Notes: generated by a model from the letters alone, not told the origin. Numbered from the stretch's first letter, positions 28,385-38,338 are shown. The stretch: DNA of 64,000 bases from Nitrososphaerota archaeon (GCA_029785615.1 JAFLZH010000001.1:2629-66628); one strand, 5' to 3'. Translations and numbers: made by a program.

Positions 28385-29686
28385 CTACGCGCTCAGCCTC
28401 TTCAGCTTCCTGGCGAACTCCTTCGCAATCCTCTCCGCCCTGGCAGCCGACGGCGCTTCAGCGGAGACCCTGACTACATCCTCGGTCCCCGACGGGCGCA
28501 TCAGGACCCAGGCCCGCTGGGGGAGGACTATCTTCAGGCCGTCCGTAAGCTCAGAGAGCTCGTACTCCCGCGCCAGGACCCTGAGCGCCTTCTCCGCCTT
28601 CCGCTTCGGTAGCCGGAGCGCGACCCTCTCTTGGTGGTAAGCCGGGACCGACGCATACATGGCGTCGCCTTCCTCCCTCAGGGCCCTGATGATCGTCAGC
28701 GCCGCCAGCAACGAGTCCCTGCAATAGTTGAAGTCCCCGTCTATCAGCCCCCCGCTGCTCCCTTCTCCTCCGAAGCGGGCGCCCTTCTCCTTCATCGCCC
28801 GCACCACGTTGGCTTCCCCAACCTTGGACCTGAACACGCCGCAGCCCAACTCCCTGGCAACTTCGTCCACCGCCTGGGTGGTGTCCACCGAGACGACGAC
28901 CTTCTTCTCGCCCGTCTCCCGGACCAGACGCCGGAGAGCGAGGGTGAGCATGTAGTCTCCGGACCTCTTCCTCCCGGCGGAGTCCACTATCACGAGCCTG
29001 TCCCCGTCGCAGTCGAAGCCCAGGCCTATGGCGCACCCCTTCTCCTTCACAGTCCGGCGCAGGAGCCCGAGGCCGTCGGCGACGGGGTCAACGATGCGAG
29101 TGAAGACCGAGTAGCAGTCGTTCATCGAGGCGACCTCGCAACCCAGGCGTCGCAGGAGGGGGACGGCGTGCGATATGGCTGCCCCCCCTCCGAGGTCGAC
29201 CGCCACCTTGACGCCTTCACAGGAGCCCTCCCCGTACCTCTCGGCCAGGCTGTCGACGTAGCCCGGTCTCCCCGCCTCCCTCAGCCAGCCATGAGGGGGC
29301 AGCTTTCCCGGGGCCGACCTCCTGCCGACCACCTTGTCGAAGGTCTCTTTCCCGATCCCGGCTCCCCCCACGATGAACTTCAGGCCGTTGAACTCGGGTT
29401 CGTTGTGCGACGCGGTGACCATCACGGCTGGGGCGTTCTTCACCCGGCTCTCTCTGAACAGGGCGGGAGTGGAGATGATACCATAGTCGAGCACGGTCCC
29501 CCCAAGGGACATGATGCCCGCGGCCACGGCCCTACACATCGCCGGCCCGGTCTTCCTCGTGTCCCTGGCGAGGAGGAACTCGCTCCCGCCGGCGGCCTCG
29601 GCGAAGTTGGCAGCGAACCTCGCGACGTCCGGCAGTGCGATGTCCTGGTTGAGAATACCTCTGATGCCGCTCAGAGAGGCGATCAA
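28385..29686 (-). CDS. Phosphoglucosamine/phosphomannomutase family (second paralog)
   Basis: AVMVTASHNEPEFNGLKF, GFDCDGDRLVIVDSAG, MRPSGTEDVVRVSAEA. Confidence 0.92.
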   Translation of the reverse strand: MIASLSGIRGILNQDIALPDVARFAANFAEAAGGSEFLLARDTRKTGPAMCRAVAAGIMSLGGTVLDYGIISTPALFRESRVKNAPAVMVTASHNEPEFNGLKFIVGGAGIGKETFDKVVGRRSAPGKLPPHGWLREAGRPGYVDSLAERYGEGSCEGVKVAVDLGGGAAISHAVPLLRRLGCEVASMNDCYSVFTRIVDPVADGLGLLRRTVKEKGCAIGLGFDCDGDRLVIVDSAGRKRSGDYMLTLALRRLVRETGEKKVVVSVDTTQAVDEVARELGCGVFRSKVGEANVVRAMKEKGARFGGEGSSGGLIDGDFNYCRDSLLAALTIIRALREEGDAMYASVPAYHQERVALRLPKRKAEKALRVLAREYELSELTDGLKIVLPQRAWVLMRPSGTEDVVRVSAEAPSAARAERIAKEFARKLKRLSA

Positions 29687-29810
29687 TCCAGTCCCCGCTC
29701 ATCTGTCGTCAGCCGCACAACGTAAGCATATCCCCAGGGGGGGCCTGCTAGCCGTCGTGTGAACCAATCTTCACCGTGACAATACGACTTTTTGAGTTCG
29801 GAACTTTTGA

Positions 29811-30335
29811 TTGCTCGGTCGCCTTTCACATCTCAGCGTGAGATTGAGGGCATTCAGAGTACGAAGGAGCGCGGGGGTGGGGGAGTACAAGCTCTCGGAG
29901 GTCTTCTCGGGCCTCGAGACTTCCCCTGCCCTTTCAAAGGTCTTCGGTTCCAAGGCTCAGATGACCAAGATCCTGAGGCACCTGAAGATGAGGGTGGAGC
30001 GGGGAGACTCGGGGCTCTGGCTGGACAGGGACACCGGGACCATATGTATAGGCTCCAAGCACCTCGTCTCAGCAAAGACCGACTTCCTCTATCTCGACGT
30101 CATCCATGTGCTCGTGCACGTCAGGCAGTTCCTCGAAGGGAAGGAACTATACGACCAGGCCTTCGAGTATGTGGAGAGGCCCACCGAGCTGGAAGCATAC
30201 AGGACGACGGTCGCAGAGGCGAGGCGTGTTGGGATGGAGGAAGACGAGCTCTTGCGGTATCTGAGGATGGACGCCGCGGACGACTCCGAGCTGGGGAAAC
30301 TCATGGAGAAGATCGGCGTCAGAGTCCGTCGCTGA
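29811..30335 (+). CDS. Conserved hypothetical protein; exact start uncertain
   Basis: Clean 174-aa frame with charged, folded-protein composition. Confidence 0.6.
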   Translation: MLGRLSHLSVRLRAFRVRRSAGVGEYKLSEVFSGLETSPALSKVFGSKAQMTKILRHLKMRVERGDSGLWLDRDTGTICIGSKHLVSAKTDFLYLDVIHVLVHVRQFLEGKELYDQAFEYVERPTELEAYRTTVAEARRVGMEEDELLRYLRMDAADDSELGKLMEKIGVRVRR

Positions 30336-30343
30336 TGACTCTC

Positions 30344-30359
30344 GTTTTCAGCTGAAAAC
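30344..30359. terminator. 16-bp perfect palindrome between convergent genes
   Basis: GTTTTCAGCTGAAAAC, 8 nt after the + gene stop and 4 nt before the end of the - gene. Confidence 0.4.
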
Positions 30360-30362
30360 CCG

Positions 30363-31688
30363 CTAGATCTCCTTCGCCGGAATACCTGGTTTCACCAGTT
30401 TCTTCATGTCGAGGACCGAGTCTATCTCCTTGGCGCTGAATCCGAGCTGCTTGAGCGCGGTCCTGATCGGCGTCCCCTTCGCGACCTCCTTCCCGAGCGC
30501 CGACGCCTTGTCGTAGCCTATCTTCGGGGAGACAAGCGTGACGAGCGCCTGGCTCGTCTCAGCATACCCCTGCGCCCTGGACTTGACGGGCACCACGTGG
30601 TCGATCACGAGGGACGCGACCTTACGCAGTGCCTCAGAGAGCAGCTTCGCCTGGAGCACTAGGTTGTAGCCCATGAGGGGGACTCCCATGGCGAGCTCGA
30701 ACTCCCCGAGGGACGCTGCGAAGGCGTTGGCGCCATCCAGTCCCACGACCTCCGCCGAAGCCAGCAGCGCGCTCTCCACCGTGACAGGGTTGGTCTTTCC
30801 GGGCATGATGCTGCTCCCCGCGACCTCTTCCTGGGTCGGGATGTCTATCTCCCCAAGGCCGGTCAATGGCCCGGAGAACATCAGCCTGAGGTCCTGACAG
30901 AGCCTGTAGAGGCCGATGCTCACCGTCCTCATTGTCCCGCTGAGCGACGACATGTCGGTCAGCAGGCGGGTCGGCCTGAACTTGTTCCTCGCGCTCTTGA
31001 ACGGGAGCCCTGAAAGTCTGGCTATCTCAGCGGCCACCATCCCGCCGAATTTGGGGTCTGTGTTGATCCCAGTGCCTACCGCGGTCCCGCCGATGGGGAG
31101 CTCCATGAGGTATCGCATCGACTCGGAGACAAGCCGGGCATCCCTGGAGAACTCGTCGGCGTAGGCGCCGAACTCCTGCCCCATGGTGACCGGGAGAGCG
31201 TCTCGGAGGTGGGTCCTCCCTGCCTTGTACACCCCCGACGTCCTCCTGGACAGCGTCTCCAGGCTCTTGGTCATCCCCCTGAGCGCAGGGACGAGTTCGT
31301 TGTTCGCGGCCACCGCCGCGGCGATCCTCACTGCTGTCGGCCCGACGTCGTTGGACGACTGGCCCATGTTGACATGGTCGTTAGGATGGACCTTCCTCCC
31401 GAGCTCCGCCGCCGCCAGCTCGGCAAGGACCTCATTGGCGTTCATGTTCAGCCCAGTCCCAGAGCCCGTCTGAAACACGTCCACCGTGATTTCCTCGTCG
31501 TGTTTCCCTTCCATCAGGTCCTTGGCCTTCGACTGGATGGCCTTCCCGATGTCAGCGCTCAGGAGCCCCAACTCTATGTTTGACTTCGCCGCGGAGAGCT
31601 TGACCGCGCCCACCGCCCAGATGACCTCCCTCGGGAACCTCGTCCCAGTGTTGAGAAAGACCTTCTTCGAGCCCTCGACGTACTTCAA
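30363..31688 (-). CDS. fumC: Class II fumarase/aspartase-type lyase
   Basis: VDVFQTGSGTGLNMNANEVLAELA, MGQSSNDVGPTAVRI, GSSIMPGKTNPV. Confidence 0.88.
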   Translation of the reverse strand: MKYVEGSKKVFLNTGTRFPREVIWAVGAVKLSAAKSNIELGLLSADIGKAIQSKAKDLMEGKHDEEITVDVFQTGSGTGLNMNANEVLAELAAAELGRKVHPNDHVNMGQSSNDVGPTAVRIAAAVAANNELVPALRGMTKSLETLSRRTSGVYKAGRTHLRDALPVTMGQEFGAYADEFSRDARLVSESMRYLMELPIGGTAVGTGINTDPKFGGMVAAEIARLSGLPFKSARNKFRPTRLLTDMSSLSGTMRTVSIGLYRLCQDLRLMFSGPLTGLGEIDIPTQEEVAGSSIMPGKTNPVTVESALLASAEVVGLDGANAFAASLGEFELAMGVPLMGYNLVLQAKLLSEALRKVASLVIDHVVPVKSRAQGYAETSQALVTLVSPKIGYDKASALGKEVAKGTPIRTALKQLGFSAKEIDSVLDMKKLVKPGIPAKEI

Positions 31689-31732
31689 TGCGGGCTTACG
31701 AGGAGCCTTCCGCTCTTAAGCTCTTGGCCTAA

Positions 31733-32092
31733 TCAGTGTCCGCCGCAGCCGCAGGAGTCCACATGGACGTTCGGGTTCTCGATCTTGAACCCTGCCCTCT
31801 GGAGCCCGTCGATGAAGTCGATCTTGGATCCCCTGAGCAGTTCCGCGTCCCCCTTGGCGGCCATGACCTTGAGCCCTTCGACCTCTTCGACAACGTCGGT
31901 CGTCCCGGCCTGCTTCTCCAAGCTCAGGGCGTATCTGTATCCGCCGCTGCAGGCGCACCCGCCCCCCTGATAGACTTCGATCTTCAGATAGGCGTCGGTG
32001 GCCTTCTCCTTCTCCAGCACTTCGCCAAGCTTCTGTCTGGCGGTGGGTGTCATGACTACGAGCGGTTGCATCTGCTGCATGTTAACGGACAT
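31733..32092 (-). CDS. Iron-sulfur cluster A-type carrier (HesB/IscA family)
   Basis: QGGGCACSGGYRYALSLEK...FKIENPNVHVDSCGCGGH with conserved C..CGCG. Confidence 0.9.
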   Translation of the reverse strand: MSVNMQQMQPLVVMTPTARQKLGEVLEKEKATDAYLKIEVYQGGGCACSGGYRYALSLEKQAGTTDVVEEVEGLKVMAAKGDAELLRGSKIDFIDGLQRAGFKIENPNVHVDSCGCGGH

Positions 32093-32128
32093 TCGATGGC
32101 GGGTTTCTATTTAACACTTTTCTCGCGG

Positions 32129-32377
32129 TCAACCGCTCCTTCCCCTCTGAAGGCGATATACCAAGAGCAGCGTCAGCCCCACCGTCACCGCTCCGACCAG
32201 CAAAGAAGCCAGCGCCAGCGGCCATCCGGCGCTACCAGACCCGAACACGACCGGGAAGGGTCCGATGAACACAACCCCTCCCACGGACCCGCCCCCCTGC
32301 GCCAGGGAGCTGACGAACACCAGGCCGAACCCCGCGACTACCATCAGCAGGCCCACTGCGAGCAGTTTCTCTCTCAC
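32129..32377 (-). CDS. DUF131/TIGR00304-like small membrane protein
   Basis: GTG start; VGGVVFIGPFPVVFGSGSAGWPLALAS motif. Confidence 0.7.
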   Translation of the reverse strand: MREKLLAVGLLMVVAGFGLVFVSSLAQGGGSVGGVVFIGPFPVVFGSGSAGWPLALASLLVGAVTVGLTLLLVYRLQRGRSG

Positions 32378-32604
32378 CGCAGTATCCCCAGGATATAGAC
32401 AAGCATCAGGGCCGCCGCCAGGGCGATTGCCACGCTGGCCCACTTCGCGTCAGACCCAAAGACGATGGGCACCGGCCCTATCATGACAACCCCTCCTCCC
32501 CTTACCTCCTGTCTCCCTCCCTCGTCCCCCAAGAGGGCCGAAGCGAAGATCGCCGCGAGCCCCATTGCAATGAGCAAGAGCCCCACCGCGGCAAGGTCTG
32601 TCAC
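32374..32604 (-). CDS. DUF131/TIGR00304-like small membrane protein, tandem paralog
   Basis: GGGVVMIGPVPIVFGSDAKWASVAIALA, similar to its neighbour. Confidence 0.7.
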   Translation of the reverse strand: MTDLAAVGLLLIAMGLAAIFASALLGDEGGRQEVRGGGVVMIGPVPIVFGSDAKWASVAIALAAALMLVYILGILR

Positions 32605-32638
32605 GATGGCTCTTTTGCGCCCCCGCCGCTAAAGGTTT

Positions 32639-32836
32639 TTGCGGAGGCGCGTCCAGAGAGCAAAGCCCTTGGCTGAGTATCGCTGGTGCGAAAAGTGCGG
32701 GACTAGGACTGAGCACGAAGCCGTCGTCGACACCAGGGACTACAACCCGAGGGGGAGGGGCATCTACAGGTGCAAGAGATGCGGCAGGGCGAAGTCGATG
32801 CGTCACCTCCGGCCCAGCTCTGAGATCGGGTACTGA
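32639..32836 (+). CDS. Small zinc-ribbon protein; start uncertain
   Basis: WCEKCGTRTEHE...YRCKRCGRAKSM. Confidence 0.6.
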   Translation: MRRRVQRAKPLAEYRWCEKCGTRTEHEAVVDTRDYNPRGRGIYRCKRCGRAKSMRHLRPSSEIGY

Positions 32837-32913
32837 TCTTCACACGCCACGGCAAGATTCACACGTGTGTGCTAAGACTCAGTTATATACGCAGGACTTT
32901 TTATCAAGTTCCA

Positions 32914-34539
32914 ATGGGCGACAGCCAGCCCGACGAGAAGAAGCCGACGGTATTCGTCAGGGAGAGCACCGGCCTGGTGAGGAACGTCTCTTTCCTCGAC
33001 TCCATCGCCCTGAACTTCAGCAACATGTCGGTCGGTCCTTTGCTCACCACCATCGCGGGCTCCTCGGCAGCGACGCTCCTCTTTGTCAACGTGGCCGGCC
33101 TGAACCTGGTGGTCGCCTCAATGATCGCGTTCGGGCTCTCCATCCCTCAGATAGTCGTCTATACCATGATGTCCCGCCGCTACCCGAGGGCCGGAGGGGA
33201 CTACGTCTGGCTCTCAAGGAACTTCGGAGGGTTCGCCGGGAGCACCCTCTCCTTCTGGGGGTATACTATGGAGACCCTGGCCTTCATCGCCCTCGTGGTG
33301 ATACTCCTGGACTACGCGATTGGAGGGGTTGGCGCGGAGATGGGCTTCGCATACGGCTTCCCCACAACGTCTTGGACGACGCTCTTCAATTTCCCAGTCA
33401 CAGCGGGAGGTTCGTTCTGGCAGTTCGCCGTTGGCGCTCTCGCCTTCACTTTGGTCATAGCCCTCAACATCCTGAAGCCCAAGGCGGGCTACAAGTTCGT
33501 CACTGTCTTGGCCGTCTTCGGAGCGGTCACGCTGGTAATCGCCATGGCCGTCCTGCTGGCGGGGGGTCATTCGGCGCTCGTCAACTATGCCAACGGTACC
33601 GGCCCTTATGCCGGCTCCAACAACATCGCCATGAACGGCACGAACTCCTACAACGCGGTCGCTTCGACGTACCAGCCCTCAGGCTCGCCCTTTGACCTAA
33701 ACTTCGGCAACATGCTCTACATAATGCCTGTGCTGTTCGCCTTCGTATATCCGTGGCTCAACGCGGGCCCGGCCGTCGCCTCTGAGATGAAGGGGTCCCG
33801 CGCCCTGAAGTGGAACGTCCCTGCCTCAGCGATAATCACCTTCATCTTCGCGACTTCAACCTTCGCGGTCCTCTATTACGTAGGGGGGCTGCCGTACATC
33901 AACGGCCTCTTCCACGACTACGCCTATCAGTCTACCATAGGCCCTAGCTTCTTCTCCATAGCGATGGGGGTCGCGAACAACCCGTGGGTCGCCTGGGTAA
34001 TCGGGCTCGGATGGGTCGCCCTCCAGTTCGCGGTGATAGCGTACGCGGTGATCATCTTCTCGAGGTACCTGCTCGCCCAGTCCCTGGACAGGTTCCTCCC
34101 GTCCAGGCTCTCATACGTCAGCCCCAGGTTCGGTTCGCCGGTGGTAGCCATGCTGATTGACTGGGTCATCACGATCGCCCTGATAGGGGTCACAGCCTAC
34201 TACTACGGGACCATATTCGGGATATTCGGAGCCATAATCTCCTCGATGATCTACTTCATGTTCGTGGGCCTGGCCGCGATAGTCCACGCCATAAGGAAGG
34301 AGTCGGGCTCGTCCAAGGGCCTCCTCTCTCTGGCAGGGTTCCTCAACATCCTGGTGTTCGGGTACGTAGCATACCTGTTCTTGGCCAACCCTGGCTTCAC
34401 CGGCCTGAACAACGTCACCTACGCCTACTCGATAGGCACCCTGGTGGCCGGCGCCCTGATCTACCTGGCCTCGAGCTGGTACCACAAGAAGAGAGGGATG
34501 GACATCTCCATCAACTACAAGGAACTGCCACCCGAGTAA
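32914..34539 (+). CDS. APC-family amino acid permease
   Basis: ~12 hydrophobic segments; RYPRAGGDYVWLSRNFGGFAGSTLSFW. Confidence 0.85.
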   Translation: MGDSQPDEKKPTVFVRESTGLVRNVSFLDSIALNFSNMSVGPLLTTIAGSSAATLLFVNVAGLNLVVASMIAFGLSIPQIVVYTMMSRRYPRAGGDYVWLSRNFGGFAGSTLSFWGYTMETLAFIALVVILLDYAIGGVGAEMGFAYGFPTTSWTTLFNFPVTAGGSFWQFAVGALAFTLVIALNILKPKAGYKFVTVLAVFGAVTLVIAMAVLLAGGHSALVNYANGTGPYAGSNNIAMNGTNSYNAVASTYQPSGSPFDLNFGNMLYIMPVLFAFVYPWLNAGPAVASEMKGSRALKWNVPASAIITFIFATSTFAVLYYVGGLPYINGLFHDYAYQSTIGPSFFSIAMGVANNPWVAWVIGLGWVALQFAVIAYAVIIFSRYLLAQSLDRFLPSRLSYVSPRFGSPVVAMLIDWVITIALIGVTAYYYGTIFGIFGAIISSMIYFMFVGLAAIVHAIRKESGSSKGLLSLAGFLNILVFGYVAYLFLANPGFTGLNNVTYAYSIGTLVAGALIYLASSWYHKKRGMDISINYKELPPE

Positions 34540-34549
34540 GCCGACCGCC

Positions 34550-35519
34550 ATGATAGAGGATCCCATCCTCGTTAACGACTGGCACCCCATCGCCAGGTCC
34601 TCGGACCTCAACGAGGCTTCGATCCTGCCACTCAGGCTCCTCGGGGGAAGACCTCGTAGCCTGGCGGATCCACGGCGAGGTGAACGTGTGGCAGGACCTC
34701 TGCATTCACAGGGGGACGAAACTCTCCTTGGGCCACCTCAACGGCGGCCTGCTCGAGTGCGCCTACCACGGCTGGACCTACAACCAGGCAGGCGAGTGCG
34801 TCAAGATGCCTGCCCACCCGGGGCAGAAGCCTCCGCCGAAGGCGAAGGTGAAGACATACTTCTGCACGGAGCGCTACGGCCTGGTCTGGGCTTGCCTCGG
34901 GGAGCCTGCCCGCGACGTACCTGGGTTCGAGGAATGGGGCTCCTCGTCGTTCAGAAAGGTCCCCTGCGGGCCCTATCGCTACCGGGCGAGCGGCCCGAGG
35001 GCGGTTGAGAACTTCCTCGACGTTGCCCACCTCCCATTCGTTCACGAGGGGATTCTGGGGGAGAGGGCCCACGCGGAGATACAGGACTACGAAGTTCAGG
35101 CTTCTGATGACGGGATCGTCGCACGCAACGTCAGGATCTGGCAGCCGGACCCGGACGGGACGGGCGTCGGGAAGGAAGTCAACTACACCTACAAGGTCCT
35201 GCGCCCCCTTACCATGTACCTCTCGAAAGAGACAACAGACGGGACCTTCTCGATCTTCGCCACGGTCTGCCCAATCGACGAGTTCGAGTCTAGGGCATGG
35301 TTCTGGATCGCCATGGACTACGGGCACGACATCCCGGAGGGGGACGTAGTCGCGCGCCAGGACGAGATAACCAGCCAGGATATCCCCGTGGTGGAGTCGC
35401 AGAGGCCGGAGAGGCTCCCCCTCGACCTGCAGGCCGAGCTTCACCTGAAGTCAGACAGGATCGCCGTGGCATACAGGAAGTGGCTGGGTCAGCTGGGGCT
35501 TTCCTTCGGCACTGCATAG
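34550..35519 (+). pseudogene. Rieske non-heme iron oxygenase alpha-type gene, split by an apparent +1 frameshift at a G5 run (34643-34647)
   Basis: Rieske CIHRGT...CAYHGW; catalytic ENFLDVAHLPFVHEG; removing one G joins MIEDPILVNDWHPIARSSDL...LRLLG to EDLVAWRIHGEVNVWQDLCIHRG. Confidence 0.85.
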
Positions 35520-35682
35520 AGGGGGCTTCGAATCCCCTCCCTCCGGGCCATTCTTTCAAGAAGGGACTTCGGCTCAAGATGCGCCTGACGACCCCGGGAT
35601 TCGCAGACCGGATGCCTTCCGAGCAGTGCGGGGCGGTGTAGCTACGAAGTCGGTCGGTCCCTCGGCAACCAAGACTGGGACG

Positions 35683-35756
35683 AGCCAGCGGCGAGCATCG
35701 ATCTCGCGACCTTTCGCTTACGAGGCGAACGCTCTACCAGGCTGAGCTACGCTGGC
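35683..35756 (-). tRNA. tRNA-Thr(CGT)
   Basis: Acceptor GCCAGCG/CGCTGGC, D-arm GCTC..GAGC, anticodon arm TTCGC-CTCGTAA-GCGAA, T-arm GCGAG-ATCGATG-CTCGC. Confidence 0.9.
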
Positions 35757-35775
35757 TCAAGTTCGGCCCTGCTTG

Positions 35776-36966
35776 TCATACAATAAAGCCTTGACGCGAG
35801 TTCGGCGTTCTCCGAACCAGGTCGAGGTACTTGAGGCCGGTCCCAGTGTTGTAGAGCAGGACCTTCTCTGACCTGGCTATGCTTCCAGCGTCGAGGAGCC
35901 TTTGATATCCAGCTAGGGTCGCCGCGCCCTCCGGGCAGGCGAACACCCCTTCCCCTGCGAGGGCCTTCATGGCCCCGAGTATCTCAGAGTCGGAGACGCT
36001 GATTGCCCCTCCCTTGCTTGCGCGCAGCACAGAAACCATCTGCCTGCCGGCGAAGGGCCTCGGCACCCTAAGGCCCACCGCGACGGTGGTGCCGTCAGGG
36101 TAGTCGGGATCGGGGACATCCTTCCCAGCGGCGAAGGAGGCTACGATGGGCGCGCACGCCTCCGACTGGACCGAGAACATCCTTGGCCGCTCGTTCCCTA
36201 TCAGGCCGAGCTTCTCCAGCTCGTCGAAGGCCTTCCACATGCCCAGGAGGCCCGTCCCTCCTCCCGTCGGGTAGACTATAGCCCCAGGGAGCTCGAAGCC
36301 AGTCTGCTCGGCAATCTCGTAGCCCATCGTCTTCTTCCCCTCGAGCCGGTAGGGCTCCTTGAGTGTGGACATGTCGAAATAGCCGTCAATCTGCGTCCTC
36401 ATCCTCGCCCCCGCATCACCAATGTTCCCATCCACCTGGACGACCTCTGCACCGAACTGGACGCACTCCTTCACTATCGATTGCGGGGTCTCAGTGGGCA
36501 TGAAGACCCGGGCTGCCAGGCCTCCCCGGGCCGCATAGCATGCCAGGGCAGCACCGGCGTTTCCAGCGGACGGCACAACCAGTTTCGTCAGGCCGAGGTC
36601 CTTCGCCTTGGACACCGCGACCGCCATGCCCCTGGCCTTGAACGTGCCGGTGGGGATGAGGCCGTCGTCCTTGAGAAGCAGCCCGGACATCAGGGTCACG
36701 ATAGGGGTCATCCCCTCCCCCAGCGTCACAACGTTCGGAGGTGCGATATCGGGGAGGACTTCGCGGTACCTCCAGAGGCTTTTCTGTCTACCCCTGAGAC
36801 CTTCCCGCGTAAGCGTCTCCTTGGCCTTCTCGTAATCATACCTGCAGCTCAGGATCGACCCGCAGTCGGGGCAGGTGCCGAGCGGCTTGCCTGACGAGAA
36901 GCCCTTTCCGCACGAGACGCATCTGACCTCCAGGATGGTAGTGGTAGCCTCCGTTGCCCGCTCCAT
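35776..36966 (-). CDS. thrC: Threonine synthase
   Basis: LIPTGTFKARGMAVAVSKA, VPSAGNAGAALACYAARGG, YPTGGGTGLLGMWKAF; N-terminal zinc ribbon. Confidence 0.92.
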   Translation of the reverse strand: MERATEATTTILEVRCVSCGKGFSSGKPLGTCPDCGSILSCRYDYEKAKETLTREGLRGRQKSLWRYREVLPDIAPPNVVTLGEGMTPIVTLMSGLLLKDDGLIPTGTFKARGMAVAVSKAKDLGLTKLVVPSAGNAGAALACYAARGGLAARVFMPTETPQSIVKECVQFGAEVVQVDGNIGDAGARMRTQIDGYFDMSTLKEPYRLEGKKTMGYEIAEQTGFELPGAIVYPTGGGTGLLGMWKAFDELEKLGLIGNERPRMFSVQSEACAPIVASFAAGKDVPDPDYPDGTTVAVGLRVPRPFAGRQMVSVLRASKGGAISVSDSEILGAMKALAGEGVFACPEGAATLAGYQRLLDAGSIARSEKVLLYNTGTGLKYLDLVRRTPNSRQGFIV

Positions 36967-37048
36967 CTGTTCTCACTCGCTCGAGCTGAGATTCCCGTCC
37001 TTAACCCTTCGCAGGCTTTTTAGAACGTCGGCCGGGGGTGGGCCTTGT

Positions 37049-37133
37049 GCGGGGGTCGCCCAGCATGGTCAACGGCGTGGGACTGAGGCTCCCATCCCTT
37101 AGGGGTTCGAGGGTTCGAATCCCTCCCCCCGCA
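37049..37133 (+). tRNA. tRNA-Leu(GAG)
   Basis: GCGGGGG acceptor, anticodon arm TGGGA-CTGAGGC-TCCCA, long variable arm, T-arm GAGGGTTCGAATCCCTC, CCCCCGC+A. Confidence 0.93.
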
Positions 37134-37867
37134 TTCTGCTAAATCGGTCAGAATACCCCGGTCTCTCAGATGGAGATGACGGATATCGTGAAGAGAGTGG
37201 GATTCAGGAGACAGAGGATAGTGAAATCACCGCCTCCCAACTTCGCGGTCGTCGTGGGCGAGAAGTGAAAAGCTGGATGTGAACCAGCGATAATGGCGGT
37301 ATTGGACATGTCCGCGTTACGTCGAGACGAAGTGGTCACAACCACATCCCTTCATGCCACACCCGTCTTTCGACAAACGACCCCCTCCAGCATGTGAGGA
37401 CCGGGGATGCCCGCAACGAGAGCAGATGTCTTCGCTGTATGCCACGAATCTGGTGTGGGAATGGTCCCCGCTTTCAGCCTTTCTCTATTTTACGAGGATG
37501 TGAACGAGTGGATGGCGCTAAAACGGAATGCCAAACACAAACGCCGTTGAGCCGTGCGGAGTGAATCCGACTTCCAATGCCTTGGTCTTTGGTTCCTGGA
37601 CGTGGAAAAGTGCTACACGCCTATGTTCAGTCGAAGGAGAGTAATCTGCGACCAATCAGAGGGATAGAGAATCTTGGGAAGAGAAGGGAAGAAGAGAGGC
37701 AAACGCGAAGAGGGACGCAGCGCTCTTGAACGTCAAACCAAACGAAAAACAGGAAAGCGATTCGTCATAACTGCCCATGGAATTACTACGGCCGACTGCA
37801 GCTGCCCGCATCGGCTGTGACCTGCCATGGGCATCCTTAATTCACCAATCACACCGTTCATCCGGCG

Positions 37868-38338
37868 TTGGGCGCTCCGTTCTATCCGTCGTCTCCACTT
37901 ACAATCGAGAAAATGCTCACGTTGGCGGGCGTAACTTCCGAGTCGATCGTCTACGACCTAGGATGCGGAAATGGAGACATCGTTGTCTCGGCCGCCCGCG
38001 ATTACAACGCCAGAAAGGCAGTGGGCATTGAGCAGAACAAGAGGCTCTGTTCCATCGCACTCAGAAGGACACGGCATCTCAAAAATGCTATCATAACGAA
38101 TGCGAACTATGATGACGTGAACCTATCTGAGGCCAACATTGTAACACTCTACCAGAGCGCGAGCGAGAATGCGAGACTGAAGCGGAAGCTCCTCGAAGAA
38201 CTGTCGGAAGGGTCCAAGGTAGTCTCGCACGACTTCGGGATTCCCGGGTGGCGCCCCATGGAGTTCCAGACCTTCAAAGAGGGCCACCACAGTGCAAGAG
38301 TCATCGTCTATGTCATAGGTTCCCACACACCATTGTAG
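37868..38338 (+). CDS. SAM-dependent methyltransferase (class I, DOT1-like fold)
   Basis: SIVYDLGCGNGDIVVSAA motif I, KAVGIEQNKRLC motif II. Confidence 0.8.
   Translation: MGAPFYPSSPLTIEKMLTLAGVTSESIVYDLGCGNGDIVVSAARDYNARKAVGIEQNKRLCSIALRRTRHLKNAIITNANYDDVNLSEANIVTLYQSASENARLKRKLLEELSEGSKVVSHDFGIPGWRPMEFQTFKEGHHSARVIVYVIGSHTPL

Noticed and set aside
27433-28473. 346-aa plus-strand ORF across thiL
   Set aside because: Antisense shadow; thiL motifs on the minus strand are clear
28631-29725. 364-aa plus-strand ORF across the second phosphohexomutase
   Set aside because: Antisense shadow with low-complexity composition
35683-35756. tRNA with A54-type T-loop (ATCGATG) considered as an initiator tRNA
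   Set aside because: Anticodon is CGT and the anticodon stem lacks the three consecutive G-C pairs of initiators
37380-37560. Possible decayed TnpB/IS605 zinc-finger end (CLRC...C in one frame)
   Set aside because: Cysteine spacing and flanking residues do not match a TnpB C-terminus well enough and no upstream RuvC motif is visible
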